NCBI RefSeq assembly: GCF_000585215.1
Contig: NZ_AONC01000052.1
Coordinates: 44,448-108,447 of the forward strand
Length of the DNA stretch: 64,000 nucleotides
Direction: 5' to 3'
Source of the DNA: Imhoffiella purpurea
GTDB taxonomy: Bacteria > Pseudomonadota > Gammaproteobacteria > Chromatiales > Chromatiaceae
Each line of letters begins with the position of its first letter. Within the stretch, counting starts at the first letter, position 1. Below the pieces are notes generated by a model, which ran no database searches, was not told where the DNA came from, and saw only the letters and a list, made by a program, of their open reading frames with translations. This document shows, piece after piece, positions 16,975 to 26,800 of this stretch. Position numbers and translations under genes: made by a program.

Positions 16975-18792
16975 ATGGTTTTAACCCAAGCTGACCAGGG
17001 TCGAAAAATGCACTTGAAGCCATGCCCTCCGAGGGTTCGTGATATCGGGGCGCAGCCGTTGCGTCGCGCGGGCCTTTCTCTCGTTACATTAACGATGGCG
17101 CTCATGGTCGCTTGGCTGCTGAGCGGTGCGGCGGCCGTCGCGGGGACAGTCGAATCCACGCCGGCTCAACATCCGCTGCGTCCTCCGGACGTTTCCAGCC
17201 CGCGCGCAACCCTGGACAGTCTGCGGCGAAATCTGAACCAGGCCTACAGGCTCGCCGACTCGTCTGATTCGCACACCAAGGATACCGTCGTGTTGCTGCG
17301 ACGGGCACTGCGTACCCTCAATCTGAGCGAAGAGCCTGAGAGCATTCGCGACAGCATCGGCATTGAGGCGGCGCTGCATCTGAAGGAAATCATCGACCGC
17401 ATCGAGTTGCCGCCACTCGAACAGATACCAGACAAGGCCGAAGTCAATTCCAGAGCCCTGACAAAGTGGCGCCTGCCGAATACAGAGATCGTCATCGCCC
17501 GAGTCGAGGATGGGGCGCATACCGGAGAGTGGCTGTTTTCGCCGGCTACGGTCGACAACGCAGCGGATTTTTACGAGCGCATCGCCCACCTGCCGTATCG
17601 CCCAGGCGCCACGCCTAGGATTTATGCCGCCTACAGTATGACGCCAGGGCCGGGTCTGAGTCTGAGTTGGAGCCAGAATGTGCCGCGCTGGCTGGGTTGG
17701 GAACTGTTCGGGCAGACGCTGTGGCAGTGGTTTGGTGGTTTGCTGGTCGGCGCGCTCGCCGTAGGCTTGATCCTGGTTCTCTATCGTGCAGCCCGGCACG
17801 CCGATAAAAGCCGCGCCACCACTCCGCCATCGCGACGCGCGACCATTCTAGCGCTGCTGTTCGCTATCGCGGTGGCGGCTGGGGTCGAGTATTTCTTCGA
17901 TCAGATTGTCAATTTTACCGGCGGCGTGCTGATCTTCACCAAGGATGCCTTTATCGTCGTCCTGGATGTGCTGATTGGCTGGGTGACCGTGCTGGTGCTG
18001 ACGCAAATCCCGGAGCTGATCGTCCGTTCCCGCCGTTTGCGGCCGCGCGGCATCGACAGTCAGTTGCTGCGCCTGGGGTTCAAGCTGTTGGCCTTTGTTG
18101 CATTGGCCGGGCTTGTCATCGAAGGCGCCGATCGTCTCGGGCTGCCGGCCTACTCGGTGATAACCGGTCTCGGGGTCGGCGGTCTGGCCGTCGCGCTGGC
18201 CGCGCGGGAGACACTCGCGAACGTGCTCGGTTCGCTGGCGATCATGCTCGACCGGCCGTTTCGGACTGGCGATTGGATTAAGATCGGCGGTGACGAGGGC
18301 ACGGTGGAGGATATCGGCTTTCGCAGTACGCGCATCCGTACCTTTTACGATTCTCTGCTGTCGATCCCGAACGCCACCACGGTCAACGCGGTGGTCGACA
18401 ACATGGGGCAGCGAACTTACAGGCGGGTTTATACCCGGCTCAACATCCGCTACGACACCAAGCCTGCGCAGATCGAAGCCTTTATCGAGGGCATCAAAGG
18501 GATCATTCGAGAGCATCCCACGACGCGCAAAGACTACTTCCATGTCGTCCTGCACGATCTGGGTTCGCACAGCCTGGAAATCATGGTCTATTTCTTCTTG
18601 CAGGTGCCGGATTGGTCAAAGGAATTGGTGGACCGCCAGCAGGTGCTGGGCGATATCCTGCATCTGGCTGACAGCCTTGGCGTCCAATTTGCCTTTCCGA
18701 CTCAAACCATTGAGCTCGACCGCTGGCCGGCATCCAGCGCGACGACAAACCAAGAGCCAGCGATCTCGATGCCACTTCAGTCCTCGGAGTAG
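16975..18792 (+). CDS. MscS-family mechanosensitive channel with large N-terminal extension
   Basis: This protein is 605 residues from ATG 16975 (594 from ATG 17008). It has a signal-like segment (residues ~32-57), a periplasmic domain (~58-245), then about five membrane helices. The last of these is the glycine/alanine-rich pore helix of MscS (VITGLGVGGLAVALAARETLANVLGS, residues ~397-422). The beta domain follows (DRPFRTGDWIKIGGDEGTVEDIGFRSTRI) and a C-terminal alpha/beta domain. MscS channels release solutes on hypo-osmotic shock. The size lies between MscS and MscK-like proteins. Codon choice appears less G/C-extreme than in neighbouring genes, which may indicate a different history. Confidence 0.92.
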   Translation: MVLTQADQGRKMHLKPCPPRVRDIGAQPLRRAGLSLVTLTMALMVAWLLSGAAAVAGTVESTPAQHPLRPPDVSSPRATLDSLRRNLNQAYRLADSSDSHTKDTVVLLRRALRTLNLSEEPESIRDSIGIEAALHLKEIIDRIELPPLEQIPDKAEVNSRALTKWRLPNTEIVIARVEDGAHTGEWLFSPATVDNAADFYERIAHLPYRPGATPRIYAAYSMTPGPGLSLSWSQNVPRWLGWELFGQTLWQWFGGLLVGALAVGLILVLYRAARHADKSRATTPPSRRATILALLFAIAVAAGVEYFFDQIVNFTGGVLIFTKDAFIVVLDVLIGWVTVLVLTQIPELIVRSRRLRPRGIDSQLLRLGFKLLAFVALAGLVIEGADRLGLPAYSVITGLGVGGLAVALAARETLANVLGSLAIMLDRPFRTGDWIKIGGDEGTVEDIGFRSTRIRTFYDSLLSIPNATTVNAVVDNMGQRTYRRVYTRLNIRYDTKPAQIEAFIEGIKGIIREHPTTRKDYFHVVLHDLGSHSLEIMVYFFLQVPDWSKELVDRQQVLGDILHLADSLGVQFAFPTQTIELDRWPASSATTNQEPAISMPLQSSE

Positions 18793-18821
18793 ATGCGACA
18801 GAACATCGCAGCTCGTGTCAT

Positions 18822-18891
18822 CCGGGCCACGACGTTCAAGCCGTGGCCCGGAATGGTACGGCGACATTCTGGGCCGGCATGGGATGCCGGC
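18822..18891. terminator. Two hairpins between convergent MscS and RND genes
   Basis: CCGGGCCACG (18822-18831) pairs with CGTGGCCCGG (18842-18851), and GCCGGCAT (18873-18880) pairs with ATGCCGGC (18884-18891) around a GGG loop. They occupy the gap between the two convergent stops. No T tracts are present; the role is inferred from position. Confidence 0.45.
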
Positions 18892-18896
18892 GGTCG

Positions 18897-21800
18897 TTAC
18901 GCGATCTTGCTCCGTTTCAGGTATTTGCCCGCGCTGACGCACCCCAGGGGGATGACCACCAGGGTCAGGAGCGTCGAGACCAGGACGCCGAACAGCAGCG
19001 AGATGGCCATGCCCTGGAAGATGGGGTCGGTGAGGATGACGCTCGATCCGGCCACCAGGGCCAGCGCCGTGATGAGGATGGGCCGCGTGCGCGCCTTGCA
19101 GGCGTTGATGACGGCCTCGGTGACGCTGTTCCCGCGCGCGACCTCGTCGATCGAGAAATCCACCAGCAGGATGGAGTTGCGCACGATGATGCCGGCCAGG
19201 GCGATGAAGCCGATCATGGAGGTGGCGGTGAAGTCGGCGCCGAGCAGCCAGTGGCCGGGCACGATGCCGAGCAGGGTCAGCGGGATCGGGGCCATGATGA
19301 CGCCGGGCGTGACCAGGTTGCCGAACTCGGCGACCACCAGCATGTAGATGAGCACCAGGGCCACGCCGAAGGCCAGACCCATGTCGCGGAAGGTCTCGTA
19401 GGTGACGGTCCACTCGCCGCCCCACTCGAACCCGGACAGACCGTTGTCCGGCGGCGCGCCGCTGAACATGGTGCCCGAGAGGGTCACGCCGTCGGGCGTC
19501 TCGTAGTCGGCGAGCAGATCCTCGACCTCCATCATGGGATAGAGCGGGGCGCCCAGCTTGCCCACGGCATCGCCGACCACGTATTCGAGCGGCCGTAGAT
19601 CCTTGTGATAGACGATCGGATCCTGGGGCGTCTTGACGAAGCTGCCGAGCTCGGTGAGCGGCACTGTGTAGCCGTTTCCGGCCGGGATCGGCAGGTCGGC
19701 CAGACGGGTCAGGTTGGCGCGGATCGCCAGCGGCACCTCGATGGTGATGAAGGTCGGCTCGAGCAGGCTGCCGCGCTTGACGTCGCCGACCTTGAAGCCG
19801 CCGAGCGCCATGTCGAGGTTACGGATGACCGTATCCACCGAGATGCCCAGACGCACCGCCTTCTCGGTGTCGACCTCGAAGCGCAGCATCTCGAAGGGCT
19901 CCTGCATGTAGTTGTCGACGTCGGCCAGGCTGTCGACCTGCTCGAAGATGCGGGTCATGTCGGTGGCGACCTGGCGCCGGGTGGCGGCGTCCGGGCCGTA
20001 GATCTCGGCGACGACCGACTGCAGCACCGGCGGTCCCGGCGGCATCTCGACCACGGTGATGCGGGCGCCCGCCTCCTGGGCCAGGGGCGTCAGCAGCGCG
20101 CGGGCCTGGAGCGCGATCTCGTGGCTGGAGCGGTCGCGTTCGTGCTTGTCGGTGAGCTGGACCTGGATCTCGCCCTGCCAGGGCTTCTGGCGCAGATAGT
20201 AGTGCCGCACCATGCCGTTGAAGTCGAACGGCTTGGCGGTGCCGGCATAGGTCTGGATGGCGACCACCTCGGGGATCTCGCGCACCTTTTCGGCCAGCAG
20301 CCGGGCGGTGTTGGCGGTCTTGCCGAGCGCCGTGCCCTCGGGCATGTTCAGGACCACGCCGAACTCGGGCTTGTTGTCGAAGGGCAGCATCTTGAAGGCG
20401 ACCGCCTTGGCGTAGAAGAGCCCGCAGGAGAGAAAGAAGGCGCCGATCAGGGCGAAGAGGAAGCCGTAGCCCAGTGGCTTTCGCTCGATCAGCGGCACCA
20501 GCAATCCACGGAAGAAGCCATCCAGCGTTTCTGCGGTCTTGTGTTCGCGCGCCTCGGCCTTCTTCAGCCCCGACAGGCTCGGTCGGATGCGCATCGCCAG
20601 CCAGGGGGTGAAGGCGAAGGCGGCGAACAGCGAGAAGATCATGGCGACCGAGCCCAGCGCCGGGATCGGCTCCATGTAGGGGCCCATGAGCCCCGAGACG
20701 AAGCCCATCGGCAGCAGCGCCGAGACCACGGTCAGGGTGGCGATGATGGTCGGATTGCCGACTTCGGCGACCGCCTCGACCGCGGTGTCCGTGTCCATCT
20801 CGCCCTTCATCAGCCAGCGGCGGTAGATGTTCTCGACCACCACGATGGCGTCGTCGACCAGGATGCCGATCGAGAAGATGAGGGCGAAGAGACTGACCCG
20901 GTCGATGGTGTAGCCGAGGATCCAGGCCGAGAAGACCGTCATCAGCAGCACCACCGGGATGACCAGGGTGACCACGATCGCCGGCTTGACCCCGAGCGCC
21001 AGCAGCACCAGCAGGGTCACGGCGCCGGTGGCGACGAACAGCTTGAAGATGAGCTCGTTGACCTTGTCGTTGGCGGTCTTGCCGTAGTCGCGGGTGACCT
21101 CGACCTGGACGTTGTCCGGGATCAGCTGTCCCTTCAGGTGTTCCACCTTCTCCAGAATGGCGTCGGCCACGGTGACGCCGTTGCTGCCCTCCTTCTTGGC
21201 CAGGGCGACGGTCACGGCCGGCATGCCGTCCGCCTTGGTATCTCCCGGATAGCTGGGTCCGCTGAAATAGTTGACCTGCTTGCTGTATTCCTCGGGCTCC
21301 AGGCTGACCTTGGCGACGTCGCGCACATAGACGGGCGAGCCGTTGTAGGTGCCCAGCATGAGGCGTTCGACGTCCGAGGCGTTGCGCAGGAAGGACCCGG
21401 TGTAGACGGTCAGGTGCTGCTCGTTGGCCTCGGCGTCGCCGGTGCGGCGCTCGGCGTTGGCGGTGCGGATGGTGTTGGCGATGTGGTCCAGGGTCACGCC
21501 GAACCCGGCCAGACGCTGGGGTTCGACCTCGACCCGGATCTGTTCGTGACGTCCGCCGACCACGAAGCCCTGGCCGACGTCGGGGATCTGCGACAGGCTC
21601 TGGAGCAGCTTGACCCCGAGCGCGCGCAGGGCGGCGTCGTCGACCCGGTCGGACCAGAGGGTGAGGGTCACGGCGGGCACGTCGTCGATGCCCTTGGGTC
21701 GGACCACGGGCGTCAGGGCGCCGGGCGGCAGCACCTGCCGGTTGGCCTGGAGCTTGTCGTGGACCTTGACCAGGGAGGGGCCCATCTGCTCGCCGACCAC

Positions 21801-22136
21801 GAACTGGACGGTGATGATGCCCTGTTCGCGCTCGCTGGCCGAATAGACGTGATCGACGCCCGGGATCTCGGAGAGCAGCCGCTCCAGCGGCTCGACGGCC
21901 AGGCTGCCGACCTGTTCGGTCGAGGCGCCCGGATACTGGACGAAGATGTCGATCATGGGGACCGAGATCTGCGGGTCTTCCTGGCGCGGGGTCGAGATGA
22001 GGCCGAGGATGCCCATGCCGAGCATGGCGAAGAAGAGCAGCGGCGACAGGGGCGAATGGATGAAGGCCCTGGCGGTGAGGCCGGCCAGGCCGAGCTTGTG
22101 TCCGTGTGCGGACGGCGTGGCATTGGTATCGGACAT
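18897..22136 (-). CDS. RND-family efflux transporter (inner-membrane pump)
   Basis: This is a 1,079-residue proton-driven pump of the resistance-nodulation-division superfamily. The architecture is canonical: TM1 near residue 35, a large periplasmic loop, TM2-6 (~355-560), a second periplasmic loop, TM8-12 (~890-1070). TM4 carries the proton-relay aspartates in SIGILVDDAIVVVENIYRR. The periplasmic start PRQEDPQISVPMIDIFVQYPGAS is typical of HAE1/acriflavin-resistance-type pumps rather than metal (CusA) pumps. It is transcribed 133 bases after its membrane-fusion partner. No outer-membrane channel gene is linked here. The substrate is unknown. Confidence 0.93.
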   Translation of the reverse strand: MSDTNATPSAHGHKLGLAGLTARAFIHSPLSPLLFFAMLGMGILGLISTPRQEDPQISVPMIDIFVQYPGASTEQVGSLAVEPLERLLSEIPGVDHVYSASEREQGIITVQFVVGEQMGPSLVKVHDKLQANRQVLPPGALTPVVRPKGIDDVPAVTLTLWSDRVDDAALRALGVKLLQSLSQIPDVGQGFVVGGRHEQIRVEVEPQRLAGFGVTLDHIANTIRTANAERRTGDAEANEQHLTVYTGSFLRNASDVERLMLGTYNGSPVYVRDVAKVSLEPEEYSKQVNYFSGPSYPGDTKADGMPAVTVALAKKEGSNGVTVADAILEKVEHLKGQLIPDNVQVEVTRDYGKTANDKVNELIFKLFVATGAVTLLVLLALGVKPAIVVTLVIPVVLLMTVFSAWILGYTIDRVSLFALIFSIGILVDDAIVVVENIYRRWLMKGEMDTDTAVEAVAEVGNPTIIATLTVVSALLPMGFVSGLMGPYMEPIPALGSVAMIFSLFAAFAFTPWLAMRIRPSLSGLKKAEAREHKTAETLDGFFRGLLVPLIERKPLGYGFLFALIGAFFLSCGLFYAKAVAFKMLPFDNKPEFGVVLNMPEGTALGKTANTARLLAEKVREIPEVVAIQTYAGTAKPFDFNGMVRHYYLRQKPWQGEIQVQLTDKHERDRSSHEIALQARALLTPLAQEAGARITVVEMPPGPPVLQSVVAEIYGPDAATRRQVATDMTRIFEQVDSLADVDNYMQEPFEMLRFEVDTEKAVRLGISVDTVIRNLDMALGGFKVGDVKRGSLLEPTFITIEVPLAIRANLTRLADLPIPAGNGYTVPLTELGSFVKTPQDPIVYHKDLRPLEYVVGDAVGKLGAPLYPMMEVEDLLADYETPDGVTLSGTMFSGAPPDNGLSGFEWGGEWTVTYETFRDMGLAFGVALVLIYMLVVAEFGNLVTPGVIMAPIPLTLLGIVPGHWLLGADFTATSMIGFIALAGIIVRNSILLVDFSIDEVARGNSVTEAVINACKARTRPILITALALVAGSSVILTDPIFQGMAISLLFGVLVSTLLTLVVIPLGCVSAGKYLKRSKIA

Positions 22137-22269
22137 TGGAATGTCTCTGTATTCGGTTGGCGGTGGGCGAAGCGGGGGCTGCCGATCCAGGCGCGGGGCC
22201 AGGCCGAGCGCGCCGGGGGCGTTCGCTCGGACCTGGATGCGCCGACGCCGGATCGGGCGCCGCTGGGCG

Positions 22270-23430
22270 TCAGTTCGGCTTGACCTCGGCGGGTTCGATC
22301 AGGATGCGCTCCCCGCCCCTGAGACCGGTGAGGACGGTGACGGTATCGCCGTACTGCTCGCCGAGCCGCAGCAGGTGCAGCCGCGGCCGGTCCTGATCGT
22401 CGAGGACGTAGACCATGGGCAGGCCGCCCCGGTAGACGAGCGCCGCCACCGGGATCACCGGGGCCGAGCCCTGGCCGACGTCCGGCTGCGGGATCAGCAT
22501 CTCGGCGTACATGCCGGCCTTGGCCGGGGCGTTCTCCTGCAGGTCGAGCTTGACCCGCACCGTGTGGCGTGTGGGGTCGGCCATGGGGAAGACCTGGGCG
22601 ACGCGGGCCGCGACCACGGTCTGGGCGGGGTCGTCGAGCCGCACGCGGGTGACGAAACCGGGCTGCAGCGGCGCCGAGAGACGCGTGGGGACGTCGGCCT
22701 GGAGCTGCAGCCGGTCCATGTTGGCGAAGCCCAGCAGCGGCTGGCCGGGCTGGACCGTGTCGCCGGCGTTGACGTGCTTGTGGGTGATGTAGCCGTCGAA
22801 GGGGGCGATGCTCTTGGTGTCCTCGAGCTTGGCGTCGATCTCGCGCAGCTGGGCCTGGGCGGCGACCAGCGCGCCCTGGGCCTGTTCGATCTGTGTGCCG
22901 TACTGATGCAGGGTGGCGCTGCGCGCGACGCCGGTCTCCTTGTCCCCGCCGAAGAAGGGCATGGGCATCATCTGGCTCATCATGTTGCCGCCCTGGCGCG
23001 GGCTTGGATCCTCGCGCTCGCGTTGGTACTGGACCTCGGCGTTGCGATAGGCCGCCTGGGCGTTGGTGATGGCGGCGAGCGCGGCCTGGCGCTGGGCGCG
23101 CAGGGCGGCCGCGTCGAGTTCGGCCAGGACCGCGCCCTTGCGGAAGAAGTCGCCCTCGCTGCCCGCGATCAGGTCGACGTTGCCGGGCATCTGGGCGGTG
23201 AAGGTGATCTCCTCGAGCGGGATGACGGTTCCGCCGACCGTGGTGTTGCTGCCGAGCGCGCGGCGCTCGACCTGGACCCATTTCGGCGGCTCGGCCTTGG
23301 GCGTCTGCTCGGTCGAGGATTGGGCATCGGGTGCGGCGGTTTCCCGATTCTCCTGGGCCAGCAGCACCCCGGTCAGGAGCGATCCGCCCGCCAGGATCAG
23401 GAGCGTCGATTTGAGCAATGGATGAGGCAT
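22270..23430 (-). CDS. RND periplasmic adaptor (membrane-fusion protein)
   Basis: This 386-residue protein has an N-terminal membrane anchor or signal (LLKSTLLILAGGSLLTGVLLA), a lipoyl-like half (GTVIPLEEITFTAQMPGNV), an alpha-hairpin (~105-210) and the returning lipoyl strand IAPFDGYITHKHVNAGDTV. The beta-barrel domains complete the HlyD/MFP fold. The hairpin contains an unusual Met/Gly/Pro-rich insert (GGNMMSQMMPMPFFGG, residues ~148-163). It bridges the downstream RND pump to an outer-membrane channel encoded elsewhere. AGGAA precedes ATG 23430. Confidence 0.92.
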   Translation of the reverse strand: MPHPLLKSTLLILAGGSLLTGVLLAQENRETAAPDAQSSTEQTPKAEPPKWVQVERRALGSNTTVGGTVIPLEEITFTAQMPGNVDLIAGSEGDFFRKGAVLAELDAAALRAQRQAALAAITNAQAAYRNAEVQYQREREDPSPRQGGNMMSQMMPMPFFGGDKETGVARSATLHQYGTQIEQAQGALVAAQAQLREIDAKLEDTKSIAPFDGYITHKHVNAGDTVQPGQPLLGFANMDRLQLQADVPTRLSAPLQPGFVTRVRLDDPAQTVVAARVAQVFPMADPTRHTVRVKLDLQENAPAKAGMYAEMLIPQPDVGQGSAPVIPVAALVYRGGLPMVYVLDDQDRPRLHLLRLGEQYGDTVTVLTGLRGGERILIEPAEVKPN

Positions 23431-23824
23431 GATGAGCTGCTTCCTCGTCGATTCTTATGCGTCGTCGTCGATGGCCAGTGGCTGCCTCGGCCCGAATCGG
23501 GGCGTCGGAGTCGCGGCCGATGCCGGCCGGAAAGATCCGAGCGCTGGGCGGGTTCGCTGGTCGTCGAGCGGCCTGGTGGTGGAGGCCAGTGGCGCCTCTG
23601 CTCCACGAGCTCGTCGCGGGAGGCGACTGCCTCGGGTTTTCGGGATGAACTCCAAGGAGTTGGCGCGCACGGGAGGGCGCGAAGCATATCACAAGAGCGG
23701 GTCCGGGGCGGTGTCGGGGGATGTGAAGCCCCGTCTCGAGCCCGACGCGCCGTGCGCGGGACGACCTCGGCTCAACCTGAGCGATTTCGTCGAACCTTTG
23801 CGCCGGGGTGGCCCGATGACGGCG
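23431..23824. other. Intergenic region upstream of the efflux operon
   Basis: 394 bases lie between the end of the kinase-GGDEF gene and the start of the adaptor gene, both on the minus strand. No coding region with plausible composition was seen. It presumably contains the efflux promoter, but no confident -35/-10 pair or operator was recognised. Confidence 0.4.
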
Positions 23825-26800
23825 TCAGCCGATCGGTGCAAGGGCCGTGACGACCCGGTTGCGGCCTGCGCGTTTGGCCTCGTAGAGCGCTTCGTCGGCG
23901 GCCTTGAGGAGTTGCTCGGCGGAGACGCGCGCGGTCGGCACCTCCGAGGCGAGGCCGAGGCTGACGGTGACGATTCCGTGTCTCGCCTTTGCGTGCGGCT
24001 CGGCGAGCGCCGCGACCTCTGTACGGATGCGCGCGGCGATCTGGCGCGCTACCGAGATGTCCGTGTCCGGCATCACGAGGGCGAATTCCTCGCCGCCGTA
24101 GCGGGCCAGCACATCGGACTCGCGGATGTTCTTCTGCATGACCGTTGCGATCATCTGCAGGCAAGCGTCCCCTTTCGGATGTCCGTAGTGGTCGTTGTAC
24201 TGCTTGAACTCGTCGATGTCGATCATCGCAATCGCGATCGGGGCGTCGGTGCGAAGCGCCTGCCGCCACTCCGCGCCGAGCGCCTCCTCTAGACGCCGCC
24301 GGTTGGGCAGGCCGGTCAGGGCGTCGGTGACGGCGAGCCGCTCGAGCTTGGCGTTGGCCTCCTGAAGGGCCTGGGTGCGCTCGGCGACCGTGCGCTCGAG
24401 GCTGGCGTAGAGTCTGGCGTTGTCGAGCGAGACCGAGAGCTGTCCCGCGATGAGCCGGACGGTGTCGAGCCGGTTGATGCCGAACATGGCGCGGCTCTGC
24501 CGGTTTTCCAGCAGGAGCATCGCGCTCATCTGGTCGCGCGTGCGCAGCGGCATGACGAGCAGGGCGCATTTGTCGAGCGCGCGGACGTAGGGGTCGTGGG
24601 CGAAACGGTCGTCGCGGGTGGCGTCGTCGATCAGCAGGGGCTCGCGGGTGCGCTCCACGTAGCGGAGCACCGAGAGCGGCACGACTTCGGTTCCATCCGG
24701 ATGGGTGAGCCAGCGGCGTTCCTGGCCATCCTGGTGCGGCAGATACCAGTCCTCCTGGTCCGGGTCGCGCAGCACCAGGAGCGCCGAGGTGGCGCCGGTG
24801 AGTCCGCAGAGCAGGTCGGCGACACGCTCCCGCAGCCGAGCCAGACTCGTCTCGGAGCTGAGCGCCTGCGACGCCCGAAGGACGGCCAGCAGGTCGATCC
24901 TGTGGCCGGACAGATCTGAGGTGCTGGCTCTGGTCGAATGCAGACTGTGCCCCCTGCCCTGGACGGCCAGCTCGGTCGTCTGTGCCGTCAGGAACGGGAA
25001 TTCGCGCTCCATCCGTTCGACCTTCGCGGTGGCGCCCCAGGTCTGGTAGAGGCGTCTCGCTTCGCGCAGCGCCGCCCGGCCCGCGTGCTCGATGTCGTGG
25101 GCGAGGTGGAAGCGCCCGCAACGCTCGGCGATGAGCGCCTGGTGCCAGGACCGCTGGCGGTGCTCGACCTCCTGCAGGGCGCGGTCGTAGGCGCGGATCG
25201 CGGTCTCGACCTCTCCGGTCGCGGCAGCGCGTTCGGCGTCGAGGAGGACGAGCAGATGCGCGAAGTTGGCCGGCGCCTCGGCCGTGCGTGCGGCCATCCA
25301 GCCGCGGTAGCGGTCGAATTCGGCCAGCAGATCCGCCCGCGCCTCCGGGGCGGCCTCGGCGGCCTGCATGGCGAAGGACAGCCCCTGGAGCAGCCGGCAC
25401 AGCAGCGACGCGATGCTGGTCTCGTAGAACGCGACCAGTGCGTGCGTGGCCGCCGCATGCTCGATGAGCGCCTCCTTGTCGCCGAAAATCGCGGCGAGCC
25501 AGGCCCGGATTAAGTGGTCATACGCCAAGGGGGTCGGGCCGTTCTCCGTCAGCGCCTGGAGTGCGGCGTCGAGCACGTCGTCGCTCGAACCGCCCGGGGC
25601 GTCCGTTTCGCCGCGCAGTTTCCGCACCGTTTGGCGGAACAGCAGAACGAAGGTGCCCACGTAGCTGTTGCCGGTGCGCGTCGTGAATGCCTCGCCGGCA
25701 TCGAGCTCGGCGAGGAGCTCCTCCAGGGTGGACGCCAGCTCCATGACGGCAGGGATCGAGCCCAGAAAGCTCAGACCGGAGTACATGAATTCGCCGCCGC
25801 GCACCAGTCCCTCGACGCCGCACCGCAGCTCCCGCAGAGAATCCTCCATCGGTTCGAGCCAGTGGGCCGCGCTCACACCGTAGAGCACGCGCGCCGTCGA
25901 GGTCTGCGGCTCGTAACCGAGTGCCTCGCCGACGGCCAGGGCGCGACGGACGGTGGCGAACCCCGTCCGGTAATCGCCGCGCACCGCCACGGTCGCGAAA
26001 TTGGCGTGGGCCAGGGGTGTGACGAGCTCAGGCAGGGGGCCGCCGCTCACCCACAACCGCGCGGCCGAGATCACCAGCCAGGGCATGACCGGCGAGCCGG
26101 CGAAGAAGGCCGGGGGGACGAGCTTCTCGATGATCTTCGCCACGGCCTTGACCCAGGGATCGCGGTTCTCGCCCCGCTCGATGTCCTGATCGGCGCTTCC
26201 CGTGGATGCCCAGTCGGTCAGGTCGTCCAGTCCCTGGTGGACCGCCGGGAAGAGGGCGTCATCGGCGGGTGCCGGGTGTCCAAGCCTGGCGAGCTGGGCG
26301 AGACCCAGCCCCGTGGCGGACGCCGGATCGCCACGGTTCATCAGACTGGCGATCTGGGCGCTGGCCGCCTCCGCTTGCAGCAGCGGATCGTCGCCGTCCT
26401 CCTCGATGACCGCGTAGAGGCGGTCCAGCTCCTCGAACCGGCCGAGTCCGACCAGGGCGGAATGGCGCTTGACCCGGAGTTCGAGCCGCAGCCGGTCGCG
26501 GCTCTCCGGCGATCCGTCGGCGCCGTCGATCAGGTCGATGGCCGTGGCGAGATAGCGCTCCGTGAGCCCATGGTTGGACAGACGTCGGGCGTGGTCGGCG
26601 CTCTGGCTGAGCAGAAACACGGCCCGCGTCCGTTCGGCCGGGTCGGTCAGGAGCTCCAGCGCCGCCATGTACTGCTCGGCCGCGACGACCCGGAACGCCG
26701 GCAGGTCGGCGAACCGGCGGGCGAGGGCCAAGTGCCGGGCTTGACGGTCCGGGACGCTCATGGCGCCATAGGCTGCCTGTTGGATCCGGTCGTGTCTGAA

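Noticed and set aside
19605..22283. 892-codon open frame antisense to the RND pump
   Set aside because: It is Gly/Asp/Arg/Val/Leu-rich with no hydrophobic or domain pattern, lies fully opposite an unmistakable RND gene, and is a codon-bias shadow.
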